From the NCBI GenBank assembly GCA_964521715.1, contig CAZFSS010000014.1, positions 20,761 through 84,760 on the forward strand: a stretch of 64,000 bases of DNA, in the 5' to 3' direction. The DNA is from DAOVRD01 sp964521715 (GTDB taxonomy: Bacteria; Planctomycetota; Brocadiia; SM23-32). The translations under genes were made by a program, and so were the position numbers. Positions 9,477 to 18,171 of this stretch are shown here, one piece after another; the stretch's first letter is position 1; each line of letters opens with the position of its first letter. The notes beneath the pieces were generated by a model. That model was not told the origin of the DNA. It saw nothing but the letters and a program-made list of their open reading frames with translations, and did no database searches.

Positions 9477-9589
9477 TGGCGGAATGGCTTTGCTATTGCG
9501 AGCACCTCAGGCAGCGCTACCCTTACATCTTCTCGATTGTCGTCCGCACGCACCCGCTGCAGGAGCATCCGGACGCGACGGTGCCGTGA
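9476..9589 (+). CDS. 37-aa ORF coupled to the preceding gene, unknown function
   Basis: The stop of the preceding gene and this ATG overlap as TGATG, a typical translational-coupling arrangement. The peptide begins MAEWLCYCEHLRQRYPYIFS and ends with a THPLQEHPDATV-like tail, an ordered, non-repetitive composition with C-x-C and several aromatic residues. I do not recognise it. It could be a real small protein or the tail of a decayed larger gene. It sits 43 bp before the hexapeptide-repeat protein. Confidence 0.3.
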   Translation: MAEWLCYCEHLRQRYPYIFSIVVRTHPLQEHPDATVP

Positions 9590-9632
9590 GGGGCGGGCTG
9601 CCCTTGATCCTGCTGCGTGGGGAGAACCAGAG

Positions 9633-10244
9633 ATGACTGCAAGCGAGTCCGGCGTGTGCATCCACAGGACGGCCGACGTGGATCCAAGCGTGATCCTGAG
9701 GGGCAACGTCACCGTCGGCGAGTACACGGTAATCGGCCCCGGCACCGTCATCGTCGGAGACGTGACCATCGGCCATCACAGCCTGGTCCAGTGCAACGTC
9801 GTCATTCGCGGCAGGAACGCGATCGGCAACTACGTGCACATCTACGATTCCGTCTGCATCGAGCAGGGCAGGCCGGCCAAGGCAGGCGGCTCGGCGGCCG
9901 AGGTGCCGGACGAGTCCGTCATCGACGACGAGGGTTGGATCAACCACGGCGCGACCATGCACGGCAGCCGCATCGGCCGGGGCGCCGTGCTCGGCCTCAA
10001 CGCCGCGCTGGACTACGACTGCCGGATCGGCGCCGGCGCCATCGTCACCGACGGCAGCGCCTGCTACGTCGGCACCGTTGTGCCGGCGAACTGCATCGCC
10101 GAGGGCGTGCCCGCCCGGATCGTCCAGCGCGACATCACGGACCAGGACCGGATCCGCATCATGGGCCTCGTGCCCCGCGAATGGGTCCATTACGCCGGGA
10201 AGCTGCAAGAGCAGGAGATACGCCGCCGCCTCGGCGACGCCTGA
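9633..10244 (+). CDS. Gamma-carbonic-anhydrase-like left-handed beta-helix (hexapeptide repeat) protein
   Basis: 203 aa. ATG 9633 is preceded by GGGGAG. Hexapeptide repeats run through residues 10-150 (VILRGNVTVGEYTVIGPGTV, VTIGHHSLVQCNVV, IGRGAVLGLNAALDYDCRIG). Histidines in the segments IGHHS, YVHIY and WINHGATMHG fall where gamma-class carbonic anhydrases and their transferase relatives bind zinc, and an acidic loop (EVPDESVIDDEG) interrupts the helix as in that family. C-terminal ~40 residues form the usual helix. Function may be carbonic anhydrase-like or acyl-carrier related; the active arginine/glutamine set was not verified. Ends 25 bp from the convergent Nif3-like gene. Confidence 0.75.
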   Translation: MTASESGVCIHRTADVDPSVILRGNVTVGEYTVIGPGTVIVGDVTIGHHSLVQCNVVIRGRNAIGNYVHIYDSVCIEQGRPAKAGGSAAEVPDESVIDDEGWINHGATMHGSRIGRGAVLGLNAALDYDCRIGAGAIVTDGSACYVGTVVPANCIAEGVPARIVQRDITDQDRIRIMGLVPREWVHYAGKLQEQEIRRRLGDA

Positions 10245-10269
10245 CGCCGATGCCGGCCGCGCGCCCTGG

Positions 10270-11058
10270 TCAGAGCCACTCCCACGCGGGCGGGACCTCG
10301 AAGAACTCGATTTCGAGGTCTGGGAACCGCTCGCGCAGCATCTCGCAGAACCGGAGCAGCCCCGGGTTCTCGCTCCCCTCGTGGCTGGTCTCGATCATCG
10401 GCACGCCGCATTCGGCGGGGAAGCGGAAGCCGTAGCTGCATGCCTCGCCCGCGATCAGCGCGTCGCACCCCATCTCCAGCAGCTTCTGCTGATAGCCGAC
10501 GTTGACGAACAGGCCGAGCCCGCCCCACGGCAGCCCGATGCGCCGCACCACCTGGTCGAGGCCGCCCGGCGCCGAGACGCGCATGTGCTCCATGCCGGTC
10601 CGGCGCCTGACGCGGTCGGCCAGCTCGCGGACGGTGCAGGGCTCGACCTCGTAGACCTTGGCGAGGCCCTCGGCTTCGACGGGCTCGCCCAGGCCGAGCT
10701 GATCGGCGAACACGTCGAAGATGCACAGCTCGTCCACGGACCCGTGCATGCGGGCGAACGTGAGATCGTGCGCGTCCAGCAGCTCCCGGCGCCCGCGGTT
10801 GGTCGCCCAGTCCTGCCAGCCGGCCGGACCGTCCTTCCGGTTGACGACGTTGTAGGGGTAGTAGAGGCTCTCGTGGCCGATGACGAGGTCGGAGCCAACC
10901 TCGCCCGCACGGGACAGCGCCTGGCGGGTCGCCATCCAGCAAACCAGGACGGAGCGCACTTCGTCCTTGGGCGATCCGCGCTGGACTCCCTCGTCGGAGT
11001 TGAGCCGGTGTCCCACGGACTCCTCGACGAACGCGATCAGATCAGCAGCGGTCTTCAT
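10270..11058 (-). CDS. Nif3-like dinuclear metal centre protein
   Basis: 262 aa. Conserved features of the Nif3/YbgI family are visible: DLVIGHESLYYP (metal His/Glu in place of the common HHP), FARMHGSVDELCIFD (the H-x-x-x-D motif), ALIAGEACSYGFRFPAE and the C-terminal ETSHEGSENPGL with a metal His and Glu. RBS AGGAGG precedes the ATG at 11058. It is likely a cytoplasmic metal-dependent hydrolase or GTP cyclohydrolase-related protein of unsettled role. It lies 277 bp downstream of the mandelate-racemase-like gene on the same strand, separated from it by an inverted-repeat element. Confidence 0.75.
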   Translation of the reverse strand: MKTAADLIAFVEESVGHRLNSDEGVQRGSPKDEVRSVLVCWMATRQALSRAGEVGSDLVIGHESLYYPYNVVNRKDGPAGWQDWATNRGRRELLDAHDLTFARMHGSVDELCIFDVFADQLGLGEPVEAEGLAKVYEVEPCTVRELADRVRRRTGMEHMRVSAPGGLDQVVRRIGLPWGGLGLFVNVGYQQKLLEMGCDALIAGEACSYGFRFPAECGVPMIETSHEGSENPGLLRFCEMLRERFPDLEIEFFEVPPAWEWL

Positions 11059-11076
11059 TGTGCCTCCTCGGGCTCT

Positions 11077-11354
11077 AGAGCCTCTGACAGAATGCCGCGT
11101 GAGCCGCGTTGCGCCTCCGGCCAGATGGATGCAAGGAAGGGCTCCGAGCCCGTGCCAGGGTCAGGCACGGCGAGGAGACCTGACACAGCAGACGCCGGCC
11201 TGAGGCGCAACCCGAAGGGACGGGCGTCCTTCGCCGCATTCCGGCGTCGCGCAGGCTTGGCGCATCGGGCCCCTAATGCGCCGGCGCCCGACGCTCCTTG
11301 GCCTGCGGCGAAATCCGCTCCGTCGCGGCCACGGGTCATTCTGTTAGAGGCTCT
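11077..11354. mobile_element. 278-bp element with 18-bp terminal inverted repeats (MITE-like)
   Basis: Left end AGAGCCTCTGACAGAATG (11077-11094) and right end CATTCTGTTAGAGGCTCT (11337-11354) are inverted copies differing at one position (a G-T wobble). The interior has a second inverted pair, GTTGCGCCTCCGGCC (11108-11122) against GGCCTGAGGCGCAAC (11197-11211), and a small hairpin CGTGCC/GGCACG around 11151-11168. No ORF of its own. The right end encodes the last residues and stop of the mandelate-racemase-like gene. No clear target-site duplication is visible. Confidence 0.6.
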
Positions 11355-12460
11355 TGGTCAAGCGCGGAGACGCGGCGCTCCGCCTCGCTCAGCCAGTCCT
11401 CGCTCACCTCGATGCCCCAGCCCGGCCCTTCCGGCACCTGCACGGCGCCGCCCTCGATCTCGAGCGGCCGCTCCAGCAGGCCGTCCGACCGTGCCGTGGA
11501 CTCGATGGTCCACTCCTGCTCGTAAAGGCAGTTGGGCATCGCGGAGGCGAAGTGCAGCGTGAAGAGCTGCACCATCGCGCGGTTGGCGGCGTGCGGGGTG
11601 CAGGCCAGGCCGAACTCGTGCGCCAGCATGGCCACGCGGCGGGCGCGGCAGACGCCGCCGATGTAGAGGATGTCCGGCTGGACGATGTCCACGGCCCGCA
11701 TCGCCACCATGCGGCGGAACTGGTGCAGGACGTTGTCCTGCTCGCCGCCGGCCACGTACACGTCGAGCGCATCGGCCACCTCGCGCGTGGACTCGATGTC
11801 GTGGTAGGGGCAGGGCTCCTCGAAGTGGAAGACGCCGAACTCCTCCAGCGTCCGCCCCACGCGGATCGCCTTGTGCGCGGTGTAGCTGCTGTTCGCGTCC
11901 ACGTTGATGCGCACCCGGTCGCCGAGCGCCTCCCGAACCGTCTCGACCAGCGCCTCCGTGCGGCCGGGGTACATGTCGCCGTCGCTGCCCATAGGCGCAC
12001 TGGGACCGGTGCCGATGCGGATCTTGACCGCGCCGAACCCCTGCTCCCGCACCAGCCGGGACAGGCGCTCGGCCTCGTCTTCGGGGCTGATGTCGCGGCG
12101 CATGCTGGACGCGTACATGGGGACCGGATCGCGCACGGGGCCGCCCAGCAGCTTCGCCACGGGCTGGCCGAACAGCTTCCCCTTCAGGTCCCACAGCGCC
12201 GTGTCCACTCCGCTCAGGGCTCGTCGGACGAACGAGCCGGGGAACTTCATCGTCCGGTCTATCACGTTGTCCACGATAGCTTCGATCTTCAGCGGGTCCT
12301 CGCCGAGCACCATCGGCGCCAGCATCTCGTGCAGCACCTTCACCGTGATCGCGCCGCCGTAGGTGGAGCACTGGCCCGTGCCGGTCTCGCCGGAATCGGC
12401 GTGGACGCGGCAGACCGGGATGTCGTCCTTCAAGTAACTCTCGATCTTCGCGATCCTCAT
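11336..12460 (-). CDS. Mandelate racemase/muconate lactonizing enzyme family (enolase superfamily) protein
   Basis: 374 aa from ATG 12460, which overlaps the stop of the upstream gene as ATGA. Enolase-superfamily landmarks: K-x-R at 146-148 (VKIRIG, in the position of the MR K-x-K acid/base motif), metal ligands Asp188 (VDANSSY), Glu214 (FEEP) and Glu240 (GGEQD), and His290 (TPHAANRAM), the His of the MR His-Asp dyad. Likely a sugar-acid dehydratase or epimerase. Context with an arabinofuranosidase and an alcohol dehydrogenase supports aldonate/pentonate metabolism. Its C-terminal residues EPLTE are encoded by the inverted repeat of the element at 11077-11354. Confidence 0.85.
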   Translation of the reverse strand: MRIAKIESYLKDDIPVCRVHADSGETGTGQCSTYGGAITVKVLHEMLAPMVLGEDPLKIEAIVDNVIDRTMKFPGSFVRRALSGVDTALWDLKGKLFGQPVAKLLGGPVRDPVPMYASSMRRDISPEDEAERLSRLVREQGFGAVKIRIGTGPSAPMGSDGDMYPGRTEALVETVREALGDRVRINVDANSSYTAHKAIRVGRTLEEFGVFHFEEPCPYHDIESTREVADALDVYVAGGEQDNVLHQFRRMVAMRAVDIVQPDILYIGGVCRARRVAMLAHEFGLACTPHAANRAMVQLFTLHFASAMPNCLYEQEWTIESTARSDGLLERPLEIEGGAVQVPEGPGWGIEVSEDWLSEAERRVSALDQEPLTE

Positions 12461-14523
12461 AGCAGACCCTCGATGACGATGGCTTCGAAGAGGCCCAGTT
12501 CGGGTACCCGGACGGACCAGCCGCCGGCCCCGCGCTCTGCCGCCAGCTCCCGCTCGGCCTTCAGGGCGCAGACCCTCCTCGGCGAGCCTGTGCCGTGCAG
12601 CTCGATGCCGCGCAACGGAATCGGCGTCTCGAAGTGGTTCTTCTGGCAGCCCGTGTAGTTCAGGAGGTGGACGATCGCGTCGCGGCTCTGGCCGATGCGG
12701 TGCCAGGTGAGCTGCACGGCCAGCGGTGCGCCGCGGATCGCGATGCGAGGGAGGCCCTCGTCGCCCGCCAGGAAGCGACCCACCCAGTGACCGATCAGCT
12801 CGCGATGCGCGCTCTGGTAGTGGCGCCAGTAGAGCCCGCCCAGGTCGAACGGGAAGTAGATGGTCTCGCCCTCCCCATACGGCATCCGGTAGGCGCCGTA
12901 CTCGCCAGCGGTCCTCGGATCGTCCGGCGGGGCGTCCCACCACTGGCACTGCTCCGGCGGGCCGTACATGCCGCGCTGGACCGGATACATCGCCTTCGCC
13001 CTGCCCCGTGCCGGCCCCGCCGCCAGGTAGCCGTAGACGAGGAACATCCTCGTGTCCGGCAGCTCATCGAGCGGCGCCTCGTCCAGCATGCAGTAAGTGG
13101 CGCGCGTGTCCTGAAGCACGGCGTCCGCCATCCTCAGTCCGACGCTGGCGAGGCGGCACTCGCCCCAGGCCTGCGCCCCTTCGGATGCGGCGAAGCCCGT
13201 GCGGCCCGCCGCAAGCAGCCGGCCCCCGCCCGCCACTGATTCGTCCAGCGCCTCCGCCGTGGCCGGAGCGAGACCGGCATTGTCCGGCAGGACGACGACG
13301 GCGTAGTTGCCCAGCCTGCCCTCGGACGCCCAACGGTCCAGTTCGTCCGCCACCAGCACGTCGAACGGCACGTGCTTGTGCAGCAGCGCCAGGTAGAAGC
13401 CCCGCATGGCGTCGCTGTACGGCGTGTCCTCGATGAGCAGCACCCGCGCCAGGGACTTGAGCCCTTCGTAGTAGCGCTCGTGCCTCTCCTGGTGCCTGAA
13501 GACCTCCCGGACGGGGGCGAAGCCTTCCTTGTCCGGCTGGTCGAACGTGCCGAGCATGTAGAAGTCCAGGTGGCCCCCGGCCGCCAGGTTGCCTGCGATG
13601 CGGGCGGCCGTCAGTCCGGCCGGCTCGGAGGCGAAACGGTAGGGGATGTCTAGGAAATGGTTCGCGCAGCAGCAGATGGTCCGGTCGTCGTACGAGGTCC
13701 GGACGCGGTTCGCCGCCCACGCGGAGTGCAGATGATGGAACTCCGGATATGCCGCGCCCAGCGACCGGCTCGACTCCATCCGGATGACGTCTATGGCGGG
13801 GTCGAAGCGCCACGTGGAAACCGCGACGTGCTCGCCGAACTCGCGCGCGGTGTCGTGCATCAACTGTGCGGTCTCGTGCACCTTGCGCTCTCGGAAGCGG
13901 TAGTAGTCGTCCAGGTTAGGCGTGCCCGGCTCCTCGGAGGCGGGCAGCTCCCGGCCGGTCTCCGCCCGGAAGGCCGTCCTGCAACCCTCGCACTGGCAGA
14001 TGCCGTGGTAGTTGCCGCCGTAGTCCCGCGTCTGGAAGCCGAACATGTTGAAGAAGACGCCGTCGAGAGGGTAGTTGCCCAGTATCTCGCGCACGATGGC
14101 GACGCCCTGCTCGCGGCAGTAGCCGCCGTTGATGCAGGTGTGGTACTGGCCGTTGTAGTCCACGCGCCGACCGGCGGGGCTCAGGTAGAACCACTCAGGC
14201 CGCTCGTCGAGCGCGGGCTGCGGGCACTTGGACAGGTCGAGCCTGCCGATCACGCGCACGCCGGCCGCGTGTGCGCGCTCCAGGACCGCCCCGAGCAGGT
14301 CGCCCGTGAGCAGGGGATTGATCCGGTGGTACTTGATCCTGGTCGGATACCAGGCCAGGATGCCGCCGGCGTTGAACAGGAGCGCGTTGGCGCCCAGGTC
14401 ACGCACCTGGCGAACCAGCTCGTCCGGGTCGAGGTTGGCGTCCGTCTCGCGCAGGTTCGTCTGGACGAGCCGGATGACCTCCGTCATCCACCATCCGGGT
14501 TTCGTAAAGTCCCTTGCTGCCAT
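12457..14523 (-). CDS. Hypothetical glycosyl hydrolase 6-type protein with beta-galactosidase-like C-terminal region
   Basis: 688 aa. The N-terminal barrel reads IRLVQTNLRETDANL, LGANALLFNAGGI, DGVFFNMFG and then CQCEGC, which match the GHL6 family and parallel the protein encoded at 7482-9476. Residues ~390-480 (FDVLVADELDRWAS, then YAVVVLPDNAGLAP) look like the Rossmann-type trimerisation domain of GH42-like enzymes. No signal peptide, so probably intracellular. Overlaps the MR-family gene downstream by 4 bp and follows the alcohol dehydrogenase gene by 114 bp. Catalytic residues not assigned. Confidence 0.7.
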   Translation of the reverse strand: MAARDFTKPGWWMTEVIRLVQTNLRETDANLDPDELVRQVRDLGANALLFNAGGILAWYPTRIKYHRINPLLTGDLLGAVLERAHAAGVRVIGRLDLSKCPQPALDERPEWFYLSPAGRRVDYNGQYHTCINGGYCREQGVAIVREILGNYPLDGVFFNMFGFQTRDYGGNYHGICQCEGCRTAFRAETGRELPASEEPGTPNLDDYYRFRERKVHETAQLMHDTAREFGEHVAVSTWRFDPAIDVIRMESSRSLGAAYPEFHHLHSAWAANRVRTSYDDRTICCCANHFLDIPYRFASEPAGLTAARIAGNLAAGGHLDFYMLGTFDQPDKEGFAPVREVFRHQERHERYYEGLKSLARVLLIEDTPYSDAMRGFYLALLHKHVPFDVLVADELDRWASEGRLGNYAVVVLPDNAGLAPATAEALDESVAGGGRLLAAGRTGFAASEGAQAWGECRLASVGLRMADAVLQDTRATYCMLDEAPLDELPDTRMFLVYGYLAAGPARGRAKAMYPVQRGMYGPPEQCQWWDAPPDDPRTAGEYGAYRMPYGEGETIYFPFDLGGLYWRHYQSAHRELIGHWVGRFLAGDEGLPRIAIRGAPLAVQLTWHRIGQSRDAIVHLLNYTGCQKNHFETPIPLRGIELHGTGSPRRVCALKAERELAAERGAGGWSVRVPELGLFEAIVIEGLL

Positions 14524-14637
14524 GACCTTTGCCCGACGCGACGTGGTGGCGGAACGGGGAGTCTGACTTTATGACAAGAACGGCGTTGCGTGTCAACGGC
14601 CCGGGGCGGTTGAGTGAGGGACCAGGGGCCGCGCCGC

Positions 14638-15948
14638 TCACGCGAAGTCGGCGTGGGGGACGATGAGGCCGAAGTCGCCCGTGCGCGCGGCTTCGAGGAT
14701 CGGGCCCATGTAGCGGTCCACGTCGCCGGCCGTCATGGGGATGGGCATGGCGCGGAGCTTCGAGGCGAGGGCGGGGTCCTTCGCCGCCGCCAGCATCCGC
14801 TCCATGTGCTCGTCGCCGAATCCTTCGACCTCGTCGAGCGTCGTCGGGAAGCCTACGCTCTCGGCCAGCCTGGCCATGCCGCGCGCCACGGCCAGCCCCA
14901 GCTCCCGCGCGCAGAGCTCGTCCAGGCGCTTGCCCGCGTCGATGTAGCCGTAGTCCCGGTATATGCGGCCGGCGCGCGCGAGCTTCCCCCGGATGGCGGG
15001 CGCGAAGAAGCAGACGTAGTACGGCGTCAGGAGGGCCGTCGCCTTCCCGTGGTCCATCAGGTCGACCAACGAGAAGCTGTTCAGGTGCGGTCCGTTTGTG
15101 CTGCCGATCATGATGGCGTAGCCGCCCAGGTCCGTGCCGAGGCCGATGGCTTCGCGCAGCGGCTCGCAGCCGGGCTGCTTGACGGCGCCGGGCAGGGAGG
15201 CGACGATGAGCTCGAGCCCCGTCAGGGCGATGCCGGTGACGAGGCCGAATTGCGGGTCGTCCTCCGGCATCCCGAAGTAGACCTCCAGCAGGTGGCAGAT
15301 GCCGTCGAAAGCCCCGACCATGGTGAACTCCGCCGACATCGTGACGGTCGCGCGGTAGTCGAACAGGGCCGCGGGCGGCACGACGGCCGGATCGATGAAG
15401 AGCTTCTTCTGGAACGTCCGCATGTCGGTCAGGTTCGCGTACTTGGTCAGGTGCGCGGCCGACGCGCTGGCCGTCATGACCGCGAAGAGCGGCAGAAGCT
15501 CCTTGCCTGTCTCGTGCAACCTGTCCGTCACCTTGCCGAGGCCGAAGTAGTCCTCGCACCTCCCGCCCAGCGACGCGAGCACGACGGAGCCCTTCAGCGC
15601 GTCGATCAGGCTGCCGCTGCCCAGTCCGACGACGGCCTGCGGCTTTAGCGCCGCTATCTCGTCGCGGACCCTCTCGACGTCCCCGATGGGAGAATTCGGG
15701 GCCGCCCCGAGGCATTCCTCCGAGATGTGGAGCCCCGCCCGGTCGAAGGCGTCGCACAATCCCGCCAGCATGTCGTTCTCGAGGCACGAGCGTCCCCGCA
15801 CGAGCAGGAACTGCGAGCCGAGGCGGGATGCCAGTTCGCCGGCTCGCGCGATCGCGCCAGGCCCGAAGGCATAGGCGTCGCCTTTGAACTGCCCGATCAG
15901 CCCGCGCGCCGCGCGCTTCAGGTCTTGCATTTCGGTGCCGGTCCTCAT
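14638..15948 (-). CDS. Iron-containing alcohol dehydrogenase
   Basis: 436 aa, group III Fe-ADH. The dinucleotide loop VVGLGSGSLIDALKG corresponds to the G-G-G-S-x-x-D motif. FDGICHLLE and DHGKATALLTPYY carry metal-binding Asp/His residues, though one conserved His position is less clear. The start ATG overlaps the last base of the GH51 stop (TGATG), so the two are translationally coupled. It likely oxidises or reduces a sugar-derived aldehyde or polyol in the operon pathway. A second possible start is ATG six codons in. Confidence 0.8.
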   Translation of the reverse strand: MRTGTEMQDLKRAARGLIGQFKGDAYAFGPGAIARAGELASRLGSQFLLVRGRSCLENDMLAGLCDAFDRAGLHISEECLGAAPNSPIGDVERVRDEIAALKPQAVVGLGSGSLIDALKGSVVLASLGGRCEDYFGLGKVTDRLHETGKELLPLFAVMTASASAAHLTKYANLTDMRTFQKKLFIDPAVVPPAALFDYRATVTMSAEFTMVGAFDGICHLLEVYFGMPEDDPQFGLVTGIALTGLELIVASLPGAVKQPGCEPLREAIGLGTDLGGYAIMIGSTNGPHLNSFSLVDLMDHGKATALLTPYYVCFFAPAIRGKLARAGRIYRDYGYIDAGKRLDELCARELGLAVARGMARLAESVGFPTTLDEVEGFGDEHMERMLAAAKDPALASKLRAMPIPMTAGDVDRYMGPILEAARTGDFGLIVPHADFA

Positions 15949-17462
15949 CAGGCTCTGGCGGCCGGCCGGAGGCGCACCACGTTCCAGGAGGCGGGCTCAA
16001 GCGCTGCCGTCAGCCGCCCTTCGCGAACCGCAGCCCCGGCGGCCTCCGAAGGCTTGACGGCGTCCGGCTGCTCTGCCGTGTTGACGGCCTTGAGATCGTC
16101 ATGGCGCATCGTCGTCCACCCGTCGACCCGAAGCGCCCCGAACGCGCGCAGCTCCACCGTCAGCTCAAGCCGGCTGTCGAGGCTGCGGTTGAGGGCGAAG
16201 ACGGTCAGGCCGCCCGACTCGTCATCCAGCACCGACGCGCACGCGAGGTACGGCACTTCCTTGCGGTCGGCGACGCCGTAGCCGGGGCACCGGACGACCG
16301 GGCGGAGAACCGTCCCGCGCCCGAGGTTCGACGCGTGGGCGAACGGGTGGAAGATGCTCTGCCGCCAGGCGGGGCCGCCCTTGACCGTCATGATGGGCGC
16401 GATCACGTTCACCACCTGGGCCAGGCAGGCGATCCGGACGCGGTCGCAGTGGTTGAGCAGCGTTATCAGCATCCCGCCCACAACGAGCGCATCCTCCATC
16501 GTGTAGCAGTCTTCGAGCAGCGGCGGGGCCTCGGACCAGGGCGGGATCTCCCTGTCTGCCTTGTGGGAGTGGAACCAGACGTTCCACTCGTCGAACGAGA
16601 GCATGACGCGCTTCGCGGACCGCCTCCTGGCGGCCACGTGGTCGCAGGTGGCCGCGACCTCCTCGATGAAGTCGCCCATCTCGTCGGGCCTGGCCAGGTA
16701 CCTGGGCGTGTCGTTGTCGGCGTTGCCGTAGTAGGTGTGGATGGAGACGTAGTCCACGTGATCGAAGGTCCGGTCCAGCACTTCCGCCTCCCAGGCGGCG
16801 AAAGTGGACATGCCCCGGCCGGACGAACCGCAGGCCACCAGCTCGATGGAGGGGTCGGTCCATTTCATGAGCTTCGCTGCTTCGCAGGCGACGCGCCCGT
16901 ACTCGGCGGCGGTCTTGTGCCCCATCTGCCAGGGCCCGTCCATCTCGTTGCCCAGGCACCAGAGCTTGACGCCGTGCGGCTCCAGATAGCCGTTGCGGCG
17001 CCGCAGGTCGCTCCACCGCGTGCCGCCGGGGTGGTTGCAGTACTCGACCAGGTTCCGGGCGTCCTCCGGGCCGCGCGTGCCCAGGTTGACGGCGATCATC
17101 GGCTCCGTGCCGGCCTTGCGACACCAAGTGACGAACTCGTCCGTGCCGAACTGGTTCGTCTCGAGGCTGCGCCAGGCGAGGTCGAGCCGGCGCGGGCGGT
17201 CCTGCTTGGGGCCGACGCCGTCCTCCCAGTTGTAGCCCGACACGAAGTTCCCGCCCGGATAGCGCATGACGGGCATGCTCAACTCTCGGACGAGTTCGAG
17301 CACGTCCGTCCGGAAGCCGTCGGCGTCCGCGCTCGGATGGTCGGGTTCGTAGATCCCTCCGTAGACGCACCGGCCGAGGTGCTCGGCGAAGCCGCCGAAC
17401 AGCCGCGGGTCGACCCGGCCAACGGCGAAGTCCCTGTCCAGGATGACGTGTGCTTCGATCAT
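15948..17462 (-). CDS. Alpha-L-arabinofuranosidase, GH51
   Basis: 504 aa. ATG 17462 follows GGGGGGA at 7 bases and is preferred to an in-frame codon at 17477. Opening DRDFAVGRVDPRLFGGFAEH, PGGNFVSGYNWEDGVGP and the catalytic pair are classic GH51: acid/base Glu173 (WCLGNEMDG) and nucleophile Glu292 (LSFDEWNVW). C-terminal beta-sandwich follows. No signal peptide: it releases arabinose from imported arabino-oligosaccharides in the cytoplasm. Second gene of a five-gene operon with flavoprotein upstream (30 bp) and Fe-ADH downstream (1-bp overlap). Confidence 0.92.
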   Translation of the reverse strand: MIEAHVILDRDFAVGRVDPRLFGGFAEHLGRCVYGGIYEPDHPSADADGFRTDVLELVRELSMPVMRYPGGNFVSGYNWEDGVGPKQDRPRRLDLAWRSLETNQFGTDEFVTWCRKAGTEPMIAVNLGTRGPEDARNLVEYCNHPGGTRWSDLRRRNGYLEPHGVKLWCLGNEMDGPWQMGHKTAAEYGRVACEAAKLMKWTDPSIELVACGSSGRGMSTFAAWEAEVLDRTFDHVDYVSIHTYYGNADNDTPRYLARPDEMGDFIEEVAATCDHVAARRRSAKRVMLSFDEWNVWFHSHKADREIPPWSEAPPLLEDCYTMEDALVVGGMLITLLNHCDRVRIACLAQVVNVIAPIMTVKGGPAWRQSIFHPFAHASNLGRGTVLRPVVRCPGYGVADRKEVPYLACASVLDDESGGLTVFALNRSLDSRLELTVELRAFGALRVDGWTTMRHDDLKAVNTAEQPDAVKPSEAAGAAVREGRLTAALEPASWNVVRLRPAARA

Positions 17463-17492
17463 CCGTAGTCCCCCCATGTGCGAGCTGCCGGC

Positions 17493-18053
17493 CTATCGAC
17501 CGAGCGCGCCGCCCAGCCGCTCGGCTTCCTGCACGACGGGATGTGACCTGCGGATCAACGGCTTGTGGGCGGTGGAGTTCACGGCGAGGGTGGCGATCGT
17601 CTCGATGCCCCAGTAGAACTTCAGCCGCGCCTTCATCCAGTCGGTTACGTAGTCGTAACTATGTTCGCCGCCAGCCCCATAGGTGATGCCGACCACCGCC
17701 CGGGCCCGCCGGTTCGGGTAGTTGTTCTCCAGGTTCGGGCCGAGGTAGCAGTAGAGGCGGTCGAAGAACGCCTTCATCTGCGCGGTGATGTGGTCGAGGT
17801 AGATGGGCGAGGCGAGCACCAGCACGTCCGCCTTGGGCGCCATGTCGTAGAAGCGGTACATGTCGTCCCGGGTCACGCAGGTCTGGTTCTCTTTGCAGGC
17901 GTAGCAGCTGCCGCACCCGGCGATCTGCATCGGCCCGAGCTGCAGCAGCTCGGTCTCGCATCCCGCCCCCGCCGCGCCGCGGAGCACGGCGTTGATGAGG
18001 ACCGCCGTGTTGCCGTCCGTTCTTCCGCTTCCGTTCACGCCCACAACTTTCAT
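17493..18053 (-). CDS. Iron-sulfur flavoprotein (NADPH-dependent FMN reductase fold)
   Basis: 186 aa. FMN loop VVGVNGSGRTDGNTAVL is the flavodoxin-like phosphate-binding loop, and AGCGSCYACKENQTC has the clustered cysteines that bind a 4Fe-4S centre in archaeal/anaerobe iron-sulfur flavoproteins. DVLVLASPIYLDHITAQMK is the second flavin contact. It probably transfers electrons in an anaerobic metabolism. As first gene of the arabinofuranosidase operon it may supply or accept electrons for the downstream dehydrogenase, but that is inference. Confidence 0.85.
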   Translation of the reverse strand: MKVVGVNGSGRTDGNTAVLINAVLRGAAGAGCETELLQLGPMQIAGCGSCYACKENQTCVTRDDMYRFYDMAPKADVLVLASPIYLDHITAQMKAFFDRLYCYLGPNLENNYPNRRARAVVGITYGAGGEHSYDYVTDWMKARLKFYWGIETIATLAVNSTAHKPLIRRSHPVVQEAERLGGALGR

Positions 18054-18171
18054 CTTGCCGCCTCGCAGTTCATGGTGCCGCGGGTCGCGGCGGGGCTCTC
18101 GATGGCGCGCGTCATCTCCTGTTGTCGGCCGGGAGACGGCAGGGGGCCGGCCCCGGCTGGCACGGGGCTGC

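Noticed and set aside
12457..12949. Extended 537-aa form of the MR-family protein
   Set aside because: The extra N-terminus overlaps the GHL6 gene and has no homology features; the ATG at 12460 gives the normal length and couples by ATGA.
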